Assembly: GCF_030915405.1 (NCBI RefSeq)
Contig: NZ_CP133262.1
Coordinates: 2,046,001-2,110,000, forward strand
Reading direction: 5' to 3'
DNA: 64,000 nt
Origin: Neobacillus nitrireducens
Lineage (GTDB): Bacteria; Bacillota; Bacilli; Bacillales; Cytobacillaceae
The notes beneath the pieces were generated by a model. That model had not been told where the DNA came from. It did not search any database and saw only the letters and a list, made by a program, of their open reading frames with translations. This document shows positions 25,464 through 34,150 of this stretch, one piece after another. Each line of letters starts with the position of its first letter. The first letter of the stretch is position 1. Position numbers and translations under genes: made by a program.

Positions 25464-26273
25464 CTACCGATATATCTCTAAGAATTTCTTTCTTAGTTTG
25501 GCTTTTTCTTCATCCGTTTTCCTGTAATCGAAATTATAAATAGCCCCTTCCCAATCTCCATACATTGGGTTTGGAAATAGAATTAACCTTTTACCGAATT
25601 CCTCTTGATACATGTCCACCGCTTGATTTCTTCCCGAGACTGATAAAGCATCAAAACCCCTGAAATCTCCAAGATTATCTCCAAAAAACAGAAGGATATC
25701 ATGTGTTCTCGCTACTTGCTTGCGGCGCTCTTCTTTCCCTTTTTCACCAGGCTGCAGTAGAAGTACATGATCAGCATCTGCTTGTGGTGCACCCACTTTC
25801 TGCAAATTTCTTATTGTTCTTTCTTTTTGTGATTCATAACGGTTAGAAATATAATAAATTGCCACCCCCAATGAATTTGCATAATGTAAAAACTCAATTG
25901 CCCCAGGCAGCGGCTTTGCTTCAGCTCTATTGAACCATTCATCCCATTTAAATGGAAGTCCTTTCCCTGCTAACACATACCAAGCTTGATGTGGGCTATT
26001 ATTTAAAATCGTCTCATCGATATCAAGGACAATTGCCGGCTTTAAGCTTATCTTTTTCCTTTCTTTACTCAAAATTTGGTCTAATCTCATTCTTCCAATA
26101 TTATAGCCTTGATAATATAACCCTTTTGCTTCCCCGGCGCTTTGAAACCAAAGGACAGACATCGTATTTTGCTCAGACAAGTTTGCGGTTGTTTCTGCAT
26201 TTGGATGAACATTCTGAAAGGATATTGTTAAAAAGATAATCATGATCAGGACAGTAATTCTCCTCGCGAACAA
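25464..26273 (-). CDS. secreted HAD acid phosphatase, e(P4)-like
   Basis: A 269-residue class C acid phosphatase/5'-nucleotidase. An N-terminal signal peptide (about 1-27, ending near PNAETT) is followed by the catalytic VLDIDETILNN (nucleophile Asp near residue 83). Later motifs are YYISNRYE, and FGDNLGDF with the third-motif acidic pair. The family name says lipoprotein, but there is no Cys after the signal, so this one should be released or held by its signal anchor. Start is TTG at 26273, with AAGGGGG about 9 nt upstream. Likely role: phosphate or nucleoside scavenging outside the cell. Confidence 0.88.
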   Translation of the reverse strand: MFARRITVLIMIIFLTISFQNVHPNAETTANLSEQNTMSVLWFQSAGEAKGLYYQGYNIGRMRLDQILSKERKKISLKPAIVLDIDETILNNSPHQAWYVLAGKGLPFKWDEWFNRAEAKPLPGAIEFLHYANSLGVAIYYISNRYESQKERTIRNLQKVGAPQADADHVLLLQPGEKGKEERRKQVARTHDILLFFGDNLGDFRGFDALSVSGRNQAVDMYQEEFGKRLILFPNPMYGDWEGAIYNFDYRKTDEEKAKLRKKFLEIYR

Positions 26274-26361
26274 AACGCATTCCCCCTTAAATTAATAAAC
26301 TTATTATGTGAAATTAATAAAGATCTCAAACCATCTTTTGGTTATGTTATTTTTACTTTAC

Positions 26362-26390
26362 TTTACTTCTTTTCGTTGATTCGATATATT
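26362..26390 (+). promoter_or_regulatory. promoter of the TetR regulator gene
   Basis: TTTACT (26362-26367), a 17-nt spacer, then TATATT (26385-26390). The operator begins at the last base of the -10. Confidence 0.5.
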
Positions 26391-26413
26391 TAACTTATCA
26401 TCCGATAAGTTAA
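26390..26413. promoter_or_regulatory. operator O1 of the TetR regulator
   Basis: TTAACTTATC-ATCC-GATAAGTTAA is a perfect inverted repeat with 10-bp arms. The core ACTTATC-N4-GATAAGT recurs before the MMPL gene at 27085. Confidence 0.75.
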
Positions 26414-26435
26414 ATGATGGGAGGGATTTTTTTCA

Positions 26436-27068
26436 ATGGTAAAAGCAGATAAGCAAATGGAAGCCGCGAGCTACAAAGAAACATACCAAACAATTATTAA
26501 AACGGCTCAGCGCTTGTTCATGGAGTTAGGATATCGTTCAGTATCTACCAGACAAATTGCACAAATTTGCGGTGTTACACAGCCTGCTATTTATCATCAT
26601 TTTAAAAACAAACAAACTCTTTATGTAGCTGTTATTCAACAAACTCTCCATCATACTGAATCAGACCTAAAAGCAATCTTGGGCAAATTTTCTACCTTTC
26701 AAGAAAGGCTAACTCAAATCGCATTCTACATGATGATTCATTTTGAAATGGATCTGGTACAAATGTTTCATGATATATCACATGAATTAGGCCCTGATAA
26801 CCAACAACTCATTCATCAATGGTGGATTGAAGGTTTTTTTATGCCGATAGTAACTATGATTAATGATGGAATCATAAATGAAGAAATTAAAAATCCAGAA
26901 TCGCTTAATACAAACTCTACCGAGCTAGCTTATTTAATATTAAATGTGATTAAAGCAAATCTACAACCTGAGACTACCGCAGTATTAACCAAAGAGGAAC
27001 GGAAGATAATAGCTGAGAAAAAAGTCAAATTAATGGTCGCAATTTTTATTAATGGAATAAGAGGATAG
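26436..27068 (+). CDS. TetR/AcrR-family repressor
   Basis: A 210-residue regulator. The N-terminal helix-turn-helix is VSTRQIAQICGVTQPAIYHH (about residues 40-59), and the C-terminal ligand domain has no recognisable specificity. It is autoregulated in all likelihood: a perfect palindrome lies on its promoter, and the same core lies before the downstream MMPL exporter. SD GGGAGGG lies about 12 nt from the ATG. The gene pair is the standard repressor-pump arrangement. Confidence 0.88.
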   Translation: MVKADKQMEAASYKETYQTIIKTAQRLFMELGYRSVSTRQIAQICGVTQPAIYHHFKNKQTLYVAVIQQTLHHTESDLKAILGKFSTFQERLTQIAFYMMIHFEMDLVQMFHDISHELGPDNQQLIHQWWIEGFFMPIVTMINDGIINEEIKNPESLNTNSTELAYLILNVIKANLQPETTAVLTKEERKIIAEKKVKLMVAIFINGIRG

Positions 27069-27084
27069 TCTTTTTTCGTCCACG

Positions 27085-27102
27085 ACTTATCAATTGATAA
27101 GT
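27085..27102. promoter_or_regulatory. operator O2 of the TetR regulator
   Basis: ACTTATC-AATT-GATAAGT is a perfect 18-bp palindrome with the same half sites and spacing as O1, lying 22 bp before the MMPL start. Confidence 0.75.
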
Positions 27103-27124
27103 AAATAAGATTGGAGTGAACAAT

Positions 27125-29359
27125 ATGAAGAAAAAATGGTTAAAAATTTATGGCAACACTGTAAGCGGAAAAAAAGGCAGATGGGTTGTTATTTTTACAT
27201 GGTTATTACTTGCTGCCGTTTTAAATATGGCCCTTCCACAAGCAAATACCCAAAAGAATGAGATGGCCGCCAATTTAGAATCAACTTCACCATCACAGCA
27301 AGCAAAAAAAGTAGCAGACATGGAATTCCCGGCAACTTCTGGCACTCCTGCCTTGTTAACCTGGTATAAATCAACTGGAATTACGAATGAAGACCTTTCA
27401 CTCATTCAAAAGTATTCAATGGAATTAGATAAAAATCCCGTAAACTCCCAGGATTCCGTTGTGCCATTTTATCAATTCCCTCTTCCCGTTCTTAAGCAAC
27501 AACTTTCACAGGATGGCACCACGTTAATTTTACCTGTTACTTTCAAAAAGGGTACAGACAAGGGGATTATCGCAGACGGAATATCTGCATTTAAAGAAAA
27601 AGCCTCGTCCATCTTCCCACAAAATCCAAATAAAGCAAAAATTGTTGATAAGGATAAATTATTATTAAGAATCACTGGACCTGCCGGTATATCAACAGAT
27701 GCAACTGCCTTATTTAGTCAAGGGGACCTTTCCTTATTGTTTGGCACGGTAGCAATCGTTCTCATCCTATTATTATTAATCTATCGCTCTCCTATTTTAG
27801 CTTTGATCCCACTGTTAGGTGTAGGAATTGCCTACGGTGTTATTAATCCAATTCTTGGCGGAATCGCAAAGGCTGGCTGGGTCGAGCTTGACTCACAGGC
27901 CCTTTCAATTATGACTGTACTTCTCTTCGGAGCCGGAACAGATTATTGCTTATTCCTAATCTCTCAGTTTAGAAATCATTTATTGGAAGAAAAAGATAAG
28001 TTAATAGCCATGAAGCTATCTCTCAAAGGTGCATCAGGTGCGATTGCGATGAGTGGTCTAACTGTCGTATTTTCGTTATTAATGCTATTACTATCCAAAT
28101 ACGGTGCGATTCACCGTTTTGCCATTCCATTTAGTCTTTCTATTCTCATTATGATGTTGGCAAGTCTAACACTAATTCCTGCACTTCTAAGCATTATTGG
28201 GAGAGCCTCCTTTTATCCGTTTCTGCCACGGACACGGGAAATGCAAGAGGAGAGGGCCCAAAAGAAGGGAAAAACCTTACCTCCTCAAAAAAATAAACAG
28301 GGAATTGGTTTCCGACTAGGAAACCTTATCGTAAAAAAACCAATCCACTTGATGGTAATCACGTTATTATTTTTAGGTGTTTTTGCTCTTTTTTCAGCCA
28401 AAATTGTCTATACCTATGATACTTTGTCTGCTTTTCCAAAAGATATGCCATCTAGAGAGGGCTTCAATATCATTTCAGAACACTTTAATCCTGGTGAACT
28501 TGCACCTGTGCAAGTAATCGTTCAAACCGATGGGAAAACAAACACGGTAAAGGATGATTTAGAGAAACTAACTTATGTAGAACTTATTTCAGAGGGAAAA
28601 CAAGGTGCCAAAAATTTAAATATTATTAGCTATAATGTTGAGATGAATATCAACCCTTATTCCAATAAAGCAATGGCTCATATACCAGAACTTCGCAAAA
28701 CAGTTAAGGACAGTTTAACAAGAGCCGGCATTACTAATGCTTCTCAAAAGGTTTGGATTGGTGGCCTAACGGCTGAACAATACGATACTGAGCAAACAAC
28801 CAATCAAGATAGCAATATCATCATCCCGATTGTCCTAAGTATCATCGCTGTTTTATTGCTCGTATATCTTCGTTCAATTACAGCAACTGCCTATTTAATT
28901 GGAACAGTTTTATTATCATACTTTAGCGCACTTGGACTCGGCTGGGTTCTCCTTCATTATATTTTCGGCGTTGAGGCAATCCAAGGGTTTATTCCGCTTT
29001 ATGCCTTTGTATTTATTGTTGCATTAGGTGAAGACTATAATATCTTTATGATTTCAAGCATTTGGAAAAAAAGCAAGGTGCTGCCTCTATTTCAAGCCAT
29101 TAAAGAAGGAGTGGCTGAATCCGGGTCAGTTATTACTTCAGCTGGACTGATTCTTGCCGGAACCTTTGCCATATTAACCACCCTGCCAATTCAAGTACTT
29201 GTTCATTTTGGAACGATTACTGCTATCGGTGTGTTACTAGATACCTTCATCGTCCGCCCGTTACTTGTACCATCGATTACAGTCCTACTTGGAAAATGGG
29301 CCTTCTGGCCTTCCAAAAAGCACATTGAGGCTGAAAAACGTATTACTGCAAAGGAATAA
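27125..29359 (+). CDS. MMPL/RND-type exporter (YdfJ-like)
   Basis: A 744-residue membrane transporter with two repeats of an extracytoplasmic loop and six TM helices. The proton-relay motifs are GAGTDYCLFLISQFR in the first half and ALGEDYNIFMIS in the second. The start is ATG at 27125: GGAG at 27113-27116 overlaps the upstream in-frame GTG. MMPL proteins export lipids or hydrophobic drugs; which one is not predictable. It follows its TetR repressor by 56 bp and carries the O2 operator. Confidence 0.88.
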   Translation: MKKKWLKIYGNTVSGKKGRWVVIFTWLLLAAVLNMALPQANTQKNEMAANLESTSPSQQAKKVADMEFPATSGTPALLTWYKSTGITNEDLSLIQKYSMELDKNPVNSQDSVVPFYQFPLPVLKQQLSQDGTTLILPVTFKKGTDKGIIADGISAFKEKASSIFPQNPNKAKIVDKDKLLLRITGPAGISTDATALFSQGDLSLLFGTVAIVLILLLLIYRSPILALIPLLGVGIAYGVINPILGGIAKAGWVELDSQALSIMTVLLFGAGTDYCLFLISQFRNHLLEEKDKLIAMKLSLKGASGAIAMSGLTVVFSLLMLLLSKYGAIHRFAIPFSLSILIMMLASLTLIPALLSIIGRASFYPFLPRTREMQEERAQKKGKTLPPQKNKQGIGFRLGNLIVKKPIHLMVITLLFLGVFALFSAKIVYTYDTLSAFPKDMPSREGFNIISEHFNPGELAPVQVIVQTDGKTNTVKDDLEKLTYVELISEGKQGAKNLNIISYNVEMNINPYSNKAMAHIPELRKTVKDSLTRAGITNASQKVWIGGLTAEQYDTEQTTNQDSNIIIPIVLSIIAVLLLVYLRSITATAYLIGTVLLSYFSALGLGWVLLHYIFGVEAIQGFIPLYAFVFIVALGEDYNIFMISSIWKKSKVLPLFQAIKEGVAESGSVITSAGLILAGTFAILTTLPIQVLVHFGTITAIGVLLDTFIVRPLLVPSITVLLGKWAFWPSKKHIEAEKRITAKE

Positions 29360-29458
29360 TCCATAACGTTAATTTTTTATAATAATAAAGGATATTTTGC
29401 TGTAAAATTATACCGTAACATTAGAACATTCATGATATTTTAATCGTTTTTTCCTCCA

Positions 29459-29560
29459 ATGAGCGAATTTTAGAGTTTTATGAGCGAATATTTGATTCCA
29501 ATGAGCGAATAATGGACTTTAATGAGCGGATTTCGTGTTTTTATGAGCGAATTTATGAGG
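29459..29560. repeat. five-copy ATGAGCGAAT array, 21-bp period
   Basis: ATGAGCGAAT (one copy reads GGAT) begins at 29459, 29480, 29501, 29522 and 29543, an exact 21-bp step. The 11 bases between copies differ in sequence. The even two-turn spacing puts each copy on one face of the helix. Confidence 0.85.
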
Positions 29561-29625
29561 CAACTATTTTATAAAAAAAAGCGTTTTTTTTGATGAGTTG
29601 AAGAGCTTAAATTGATTACTTCACC

Positions 29626-29756
29626 GTTGATTGGAGTGGAAGGCGCGAAGACTCCTGCGGGAGTACGGAGCAGGGGAGACCCCGCAGGCGCTGAAAGCGC
29701 CGAGGAGGCTCCCCGCTACGCCCGCGGAAAGCGAAGCGCCTGGAGCGCAAATCAAC
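29626..29756. repeat. GC-rich palindromic intergenic repeat, copy 1
   Basis: 131 bp bounded by GTTGATT and AATCAAC. The inner segments CGAAGACTCC, GGGGAGACCCCGCAGGCGCT and GAGGAGGCTCCCCG are shared with a second copy at 46017-46150. This type of bcr-like element is common between Bacillus genes; mobility mechanism unknown. Confidence 0.8.
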
Positions 29757-29824
29757 AAACAATTTAACAAAGACATAAAAAAGACTGCCGGCAAACCCAA
29801 GTTTTAGGATTTGACGACAGTTTG

Positions 29825-29855
29825 AAAGCAGTGGGCTCCCCCACTGCTTTTTCTT
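29825..29855. terminator. strong terminator-like hairpin
   Basis: A perfect 11-bp stem AAAGCAGTGGG/CCCACTGCTTT with loop CTCC is followed by TTCTTC, just past the permease gene end. Confidence 0.75.
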
Positions 29856-29867
29856 CTACCTATTTAT

Positions 29868-31268
29868 TTAACTAACACGTTCTTCCGCGTTATTTTGGAC
29901 TGTACCTCGTTTATGGAATCCTTTTGCATAGTAAATAGCAACCAAGAAAACCAGGAATAACGGTCCAATGACTAAGGCAATCCTTGTATCCGGATTATAA
30001 GCCATAATGCCAATAACAAAAGCTAAGAAGGCTAATGAAATATAAGAAGTTATAGGAAAAAGCGGCATCTTATATTTCAGTACTTTTACCTCAGTCGGTT
30101 TTAAGGATTTACGATAGCGAATTTGCGATAAGAGAATGATTCCCCACGTCCAGATTGCTCCAAAGGTTGCAATGCTCGTGACCCATGTAAAAACTTTTGC
30201 AGGAACAATATAATTTAAGACAACACCTATTAATAATGCGCCAGCAGAAGCTATAACGGCAACTCCTGGAACACCACTTTTTGTTACTTTTGCAAAATTC
30301 TGTGGTGCCTCACCGTGTTGAGCAAGGTTAAATAACATCCGTGCCGTACTAAAAATCCCACTGTTACAAGATGAAAGTGCAGCTGTTAGCACGACGAAGT
30401 TAATAATACCTGCTGCTCCCGGTATTCCAATTTGTTCAAAAGTAAGTACAAATGGGCTTCCTTTTGTACCAATTTCCTGCCATGGATAGATGGACATAAT
30501 GACGAATAAAGCCCCCACGTAAAAAATTAGAATACGCCAGAAAACAGAATCTATTGCTCTTGCAAGTGACTTTTCAGGATTTTTAACCTCTCCTGCTGTA
30601 ACCCCAATCATTTCAATTCCCAGGTATGCAAACATGACCATTTGTAAAGATAATAAAACGCCTTTAATTCCATTAGGGAATAGCCCGCCATGTTCCCATA
30701 AATTCTTAATTCCTGTAGCGATACCACCGTTCCCAAAGCCAAAGAAAATCATGCCAATACCGATAGCAATCATCGCAATAATTGTTACAATTTTAATTAG
30801 CGCAAACCAAAACTCTAATTCACCATACGCTTTTACAGCCAGGAAATTGACTGTTGCCATGATCACTAGTGCTGAGAGTGCCCAGATCCAACGCGGAACA
30901 TCTGGATACCAATACTCCATGTAAATTCCTACAGCTGTAATCTCTGCCATACATGTTACAACCCATAAAAACCAATAATTCCAGCCTGTTATGTACCCAG
31001 CAAGTGGCCCTAAATAATCACGTGCGTATTTACTAAACGAACCTGCTACTGGTTTTTGAATCGCCATTTCTCCGAGCGCACGCATAATAAAAAACATAAT
31101 TAGTCCAGCAACTGCATATCCAACCAAAATACCTGGTCCTGCCATTTTAATAGCTGTTGCAGAACCAAGAAATAATCCCACCCCGATGGCTGCCCCTAAA
31201 GACATCAAGGTGATATGCCTTTCTTCTAAACCGCGATGCAACTCTTTTCCATGAGTGTTTTTACTCAT
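29868..31268 (-). CDS. alaP: amino acid permease, probably alanine (AlaP/YtnA-like)
   Basis: A 466-residue APC-superfamily permease with 12 TM segments. Typical motifs are GVGLFLGSATAIKMAGPGIL in TM1, EMAIQKPVAGSFSKYARDY, WNYWFLWVVTC and SSCNSGIFSTARML. It closely resembles the AapA/ProY/AlaP group. Its place beside adeR, ald and alr suggests alanine uptake; B. subtilis AlaP (YtnA) is the nearest characterised relative by memory. Divergent from adeR, with a 331-bp gap holding two palindromes. SD AAAGGGGGA precedes the ATG. Confidence 0.82.
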   Translation of the reverse strand: MSKNTHGKELHRGLEERHITLMSLGAAIGVGLFLGSATAIKMAGPGILVGYAVAGLIMFFIMRALGEMAIQKPVAGSFSKYARDYLGPLAGYITGWNYWFLWVVTCMAEITAVGIYMEYWYPDVPRWIWALSALVIMATVNFLAVKAYGELEFWFALIKIVTIIAMIAIGIGMIFFGFGNGGIATGIKNLWEHGGLFPNGIKGVLLSLQMVMFAYLGIEMIGVTAGEVKNPEKSLARAIDSVFWRILIFYVGALFVIMSIYPWQEIGTKGSPFVLTFEQIGIPGAAGIINFVVLTAALSSCNSGIFSTARMLFNLAQHGEAPQNFAKVTKSGVPGVAVIASAGALLIGVVLNYIVPAKVFTWVTSIATFGAIWTWGIILLSQIRYRKSLKPTEVKVLKYKMPLFPITSYISLAFLAFVIGIMAYNPDTRIALVIGPLFLVFLVAIYYAKGFHKRGTVQNNAEERVS

Positions 31269-31599
31269 ATAAATCCCCCTTTATGAATAAACTTCAACAT
31301 CTCTCTCATCCCAATGAAATAATTTCATCACTCTATTAATATAGCAATATTAGTCTTCACTTTTAAGCTTTTTTATACTAATTCCTCCTATCTTCCTAAT
31401 GATAACGCTTCCAAATAAGGAGTTATTAAAATATTCATCCCTTTGGGACTAATCGAAATCATTTTAACATTATTATATATTAATTATTTTGTTAAAATAC
31501 ATGAAATTTTTTTATATTTTTTGTAAAATTAAACAAAGACAATTTTTACCGTAACAATAATATCAAAGAGCTTTATAAATTAATCTGGGGGTAATCATT
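31269..31599. other. divergent control region alaP-adeR
   Basis: An AT-rich gap. It holds the perfect palindrome ATGAAATAATTTCAT (31314-31328) 46 bp before alaP and an inverted repeat ATTTTAACA (31461-31469)/TGTTAAAAT (31490-31498). Both are candidate regulator sites; no assigned binding protein. Confidence 0.5.
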
Positions 31600-32838
31600 T
31601 TGAATACTAGACTACATGATCCATTTAAGACAGCCTTTGATAGTTTAGATGAATTTGCCGACCTTATTAGTCAGGTACTAATGTGCCCAATTACCATTGA
31701 GGATGCCAACCATCGTCTGCTTGCTTATAGTACACATGATGAACGTACCGATCCTGCACGAATTTCTACCATCATTGGCCGCCGGGTACCGGAAAAGGTC
31801 ATTAATCAGTTATGGAAAGAAGGAACGATTCCAGCTTTACTTAAGACCCAAGACCCGATCCGTGTTAAAAACATGAATGATATCGGTCTAAATCATAGAG
31901 TGGCTATCTCAATTTGGAAACAAGATGAAGTGATTGGATTTATTTGGGCTATCGAAATTGATAAATTATTAACGGATGAAGATTTCATTCTTTTAAAAAA
32001 AGCAGCTGATGCGGCTAAAAATAAACTATTGCAGCTGCAGACGCGGAAAAATAAAAAAGAAGAACGTTCTCAAGAATTTCTTTGGAAACTATTAACGGGT
32101 CATTTAAAAACAACAGAAGAGATTGTTGACCACTTCCATTCTTTGCAGATAACACCGCCCACTTCATTTGCGGTTCTTGTTTTTCAGTTTCATGAAAACA
32201 TTTCGAATAAAGTAGAGCAATCCATCTCTTATCTTTTACAAACAAATCAAAGGATAAAAATTACTCTCTACACAATTGACTGTAATCAGTTGATTCTATT
32301 AGTATCCGCACCAAATTTTGAGAGTCCTTTCAATGATCTTGATCAGTTTGCAAAATACTTTGTCTTACAAATGAGTGAAAGGTATGGAATTAAGGGAATT
32401 AAACCTGGTTATAGCAGTATTTTTGAGGACTATCAAAAAACCAACAAAGCCTATAAGGAATCCATATCAGTTTTATCGATTAAGGAAAAATTCCCTTTGG
32501 ACACAAAGGACATTTTTAATTATCAAAAACTAGGAATCTATCAAATTTTAGATATGATTTTAGAAAAAAGACAAACCGAGGCCTATGAAAATTATTCCTT
32601 GAAACGACTGCATGAATATGACGAAAAACACAACAGTAATTTAATTGAAACATTGGAGGTTTTTTTAAATAAAGATAACAACATTAATGACGCCGCTAAA
32701 GAATTAAATGTTCATGCGAACACATTAAATTATCGGCTTAAACGAATCACCGAAATTGGCGAGGTGAATTTCAAGGATCCCAATCAAAAAATGGTTCTCT
32801 ACCTAGATTTAAAACTTGAAAAATATCAGGGGATTTGA
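31600..32838 (+). CDS. adeR: AdeR-like PucR-family activator
   Basis: A 412-residue transcription factor upstream of ald; the B. subtilis orthologue AdeR activates ald in response to alanine. The N-terminal sensor (about 15-145) has the GAF-like MCPITIEDANHRLLAYST and GRRVPEKVINQLW segments. A PucR middle domain and a C-terminal helix-turn-helix (NDAAKELNVHANTLNYRLKR, near residues 365-384) follow. SD GGGGG is about 7 nt from the TTG start at 31600. Gap to ald is 129 bp with two direct repeats. Confidence 0.88.
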   Translation: MNTRLHDPFKTAFDSLDEFADLISQVLMCPITIEDANHRLLAYSTHDERTDPARISTIIGRRVPEKVINQLWKEGTIPALLKTQDPIRVKNMNDIGLNHRVAISIWKQDEVIGFIWAIEIDKLLTDEDFILLKKAADAAKNKLLQLQTRKNKKEERSQEFLWKLLTGHLKTTEEIVDHFHSLQITPPTSFAVLVFQFHENISNKVEQSISYLLQTNQRIKITLYTIDCNQLILLVSAPNFESPFNDLDQFAKYFVLQMSERYGIKGIKPGYSSIFEDYQKTNKAYKESISVLSIKEKFPLDTKDIFNYQKLGIYQILDMILEKRQTEAYENYSLKRLHEYDEKHNSNLIETLEVFLNKDNNINDAAKELNVHANTLNYRLKRITEIGEVNFKDPNQKMVLYLDLKLEKYQGI

Positions 32839-32846
32839 ACTTTTTG

Positions 32847-32874
32847 TGAAAATCTCCAAAAAGAATGAAAATCT
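32847..32874 (+). promoter_or_regulatory. direct repeats upstream of ald (possible AdeR sites)
   Basis: TGAAAATCT occurs at 32847-32855 and again at 32866-32874, 19 bp apart, about 95-120 bp before the ald start. Position suits an activator; nothing else identifies the binding protein. Confidence 0.4.
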
Positions 32875-32967
32875 TTCTCTTTTCTAAACAAAGAAATTCT
32901 CTGGCAAACATTCTATACTTTAGCCATAGCAAAACATTTTAATGTAACTAGGGGAGGAAAAAAGATT

Positions 32968-34101
32968 ATGTTTATAGGTGTACCTAAAGAAATTAAAAAT
33001 AATGAAAACCGTGTAGCACTAACTCCGGCAGGTGTTGTTTCATTCCTAAAGTCTGGTCACTCTGTGTTAGTAGAAAAGGACGCTGGAATTGGAAGCGGTT
33101 TCACTAACAGCGATTATGCTAAAGCTGGTGCTGAGATTATCGACAGCGCTGAACAGGTATGGACACGAGCAGATATGATTATGAAGGTGAAAGAGCCTCT
33201 TTCAAGTGAATATAAATACTTCCGCCAAGGGTTAATTTTATTTACTTACTTACACTTAGCTGCAGAGCCAGAGTTAGCAGAAGCTCTTAAAGATAAAGGT
33301 GTTATCGCAGTTGCTTATGAAACAGTATCTGCAAACAGAACTCTTCCGTTGCTTACTCCAATGAGTGAAGTTGCCGGTCGTATGGCTGCCCAAATTGGGG
33401 CGCAGTTCTTACAAAAAAATAATGGTGGACTTGGAATTCTCCTTGCCGGTGTTCCAGGAGTTAACCGTGGAAAAGTTACCATTGTCGGTGGTGGAATTGT
33501 TGGTACCAATGCAGCTAAAATGGCGATTGGTTTAGGTGCAGACGTGACAATTATTGACCTAAGCGCAGACCGTCTCCGCCAGTTAGACGATATTTTTGGA
33601 AATCAAATTAAAACATTAATGTCCAATCCTTTCAATATTGCTGAAGCAGTGGCAGAAGCCGATCTTCTCATTGGTGCCGTTCTAATCCCGGGTGCAAAGG
33701 CTCCAAAGCTAATTTCAGAAGAAATGGTGAAATCAATGAAACCTGGATCAGTGATTGTCGATGTTGCGATTGACCAAGGTGGAATTGTGGAAACAATTGA
33801 CCATGTAACAACACATGACAATCCAACATTTATCAAACATGGTGTTGTACACTATTCTGTTGCAAATATGCCTGGCGCTGTTCCAAGAACTTCAACAATG
33901 GCACTAACAAATGTTACCGTTCCATATGCATTGCAAATTGCAAATAAAGGGGTTTACAAAGCCATTTCTGAAAATGCTGCATTATATCTTGGGCTTAACG
34001 TGGCCAACGGAGAAATCACTTATGAAGCAGTAGCAAAAGATCTTGGATATAACTATGTAACAGTAGAAAAGGCATTAGAAAAAGAACTTGCAACTTTATA
34101 G
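32968..34101 (+). CDS. ald: alanine dehydrogenase
   Basis: NAD-dependent L-alanine/pyruvate interconversion, cytoplasmic hexamer; in Bacillus it feeds alanine into carbon metabolism and supports sporulation. The 377-residue length is typical. Motifs: [19 protein letters not shown] at the N-terminus, the NAD-binding [20 protein letters not shown] (about 171-190), and [18 protein letters not shown] near the C-terminus. SD GGGGAGG precedes the ATG. It is followed by a terminator, then alr. Confidence 0.97.
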   Translation: MFIGVPKEIKNNENRVALTPAGVVSFLKSGHSVLVEKDAGIGSGFTNSDYAKAGAEIIDSAEQVWTRADMIMKVKEPLSSEYKYFRQGLILFTYLHLAAEPELAEALKDKGVIAVAYETVSANRTLPLLTPMSEVAGRMAAQIGAQFLQKNNGGLGILLAGVPGVNRGKVTIVGGGIVGTNAAKMAIGLGADVTIIDLSADRLRQLDDIFGNQIKTLMSNPFNIAEAVAEADLLIGAVLIPGAKAPKLISEEMVKSMKPGSVIVDVAIDQGGIVETIDHVTTHDNPTFIKHGVVHYSVANMPGAVPRTSTMALTNVTVPYALQIANKGVYKAISENAALYLGLNVANGEITYEAVAKDLGYNYVTVEKALEKELATL

Positions 34102-34110
34102 TTGCTCTCT

Positions 34111-34140
34111 TCCCCTCAAGAACGCTTGAGGGGATTTTTG
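34111..34140 (+). terminator. terminator of ald
   Basis: TCCCCTCAAG/CTTGAGGGGA with loop AACG, followed by TTTTTG. It lies just before alr, so alr may depend on read-through or its own weak promoter. Confidence 0.85.
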
Positions 34141-34150
34141 ATTATGGGGG

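Larger units (their letters stand above)
29360..29867. other. repeat-rich intergenic region
   Basis: A 508-bp gap with no gene. It holds a five-copy 21-bp-period array (29459-29552), a 131-bp GC-rich palindromic repeat (29626-29756) and a strong terminator (29825-29855). Confidence 0.8.

Noticed and set aside
29459..29560. CRISPR array
   Set aside because: The repeat unit is only 10 bp with 11-bp intervals, far below CRISPR repeat and spacer lengths, and no cas genes are near.
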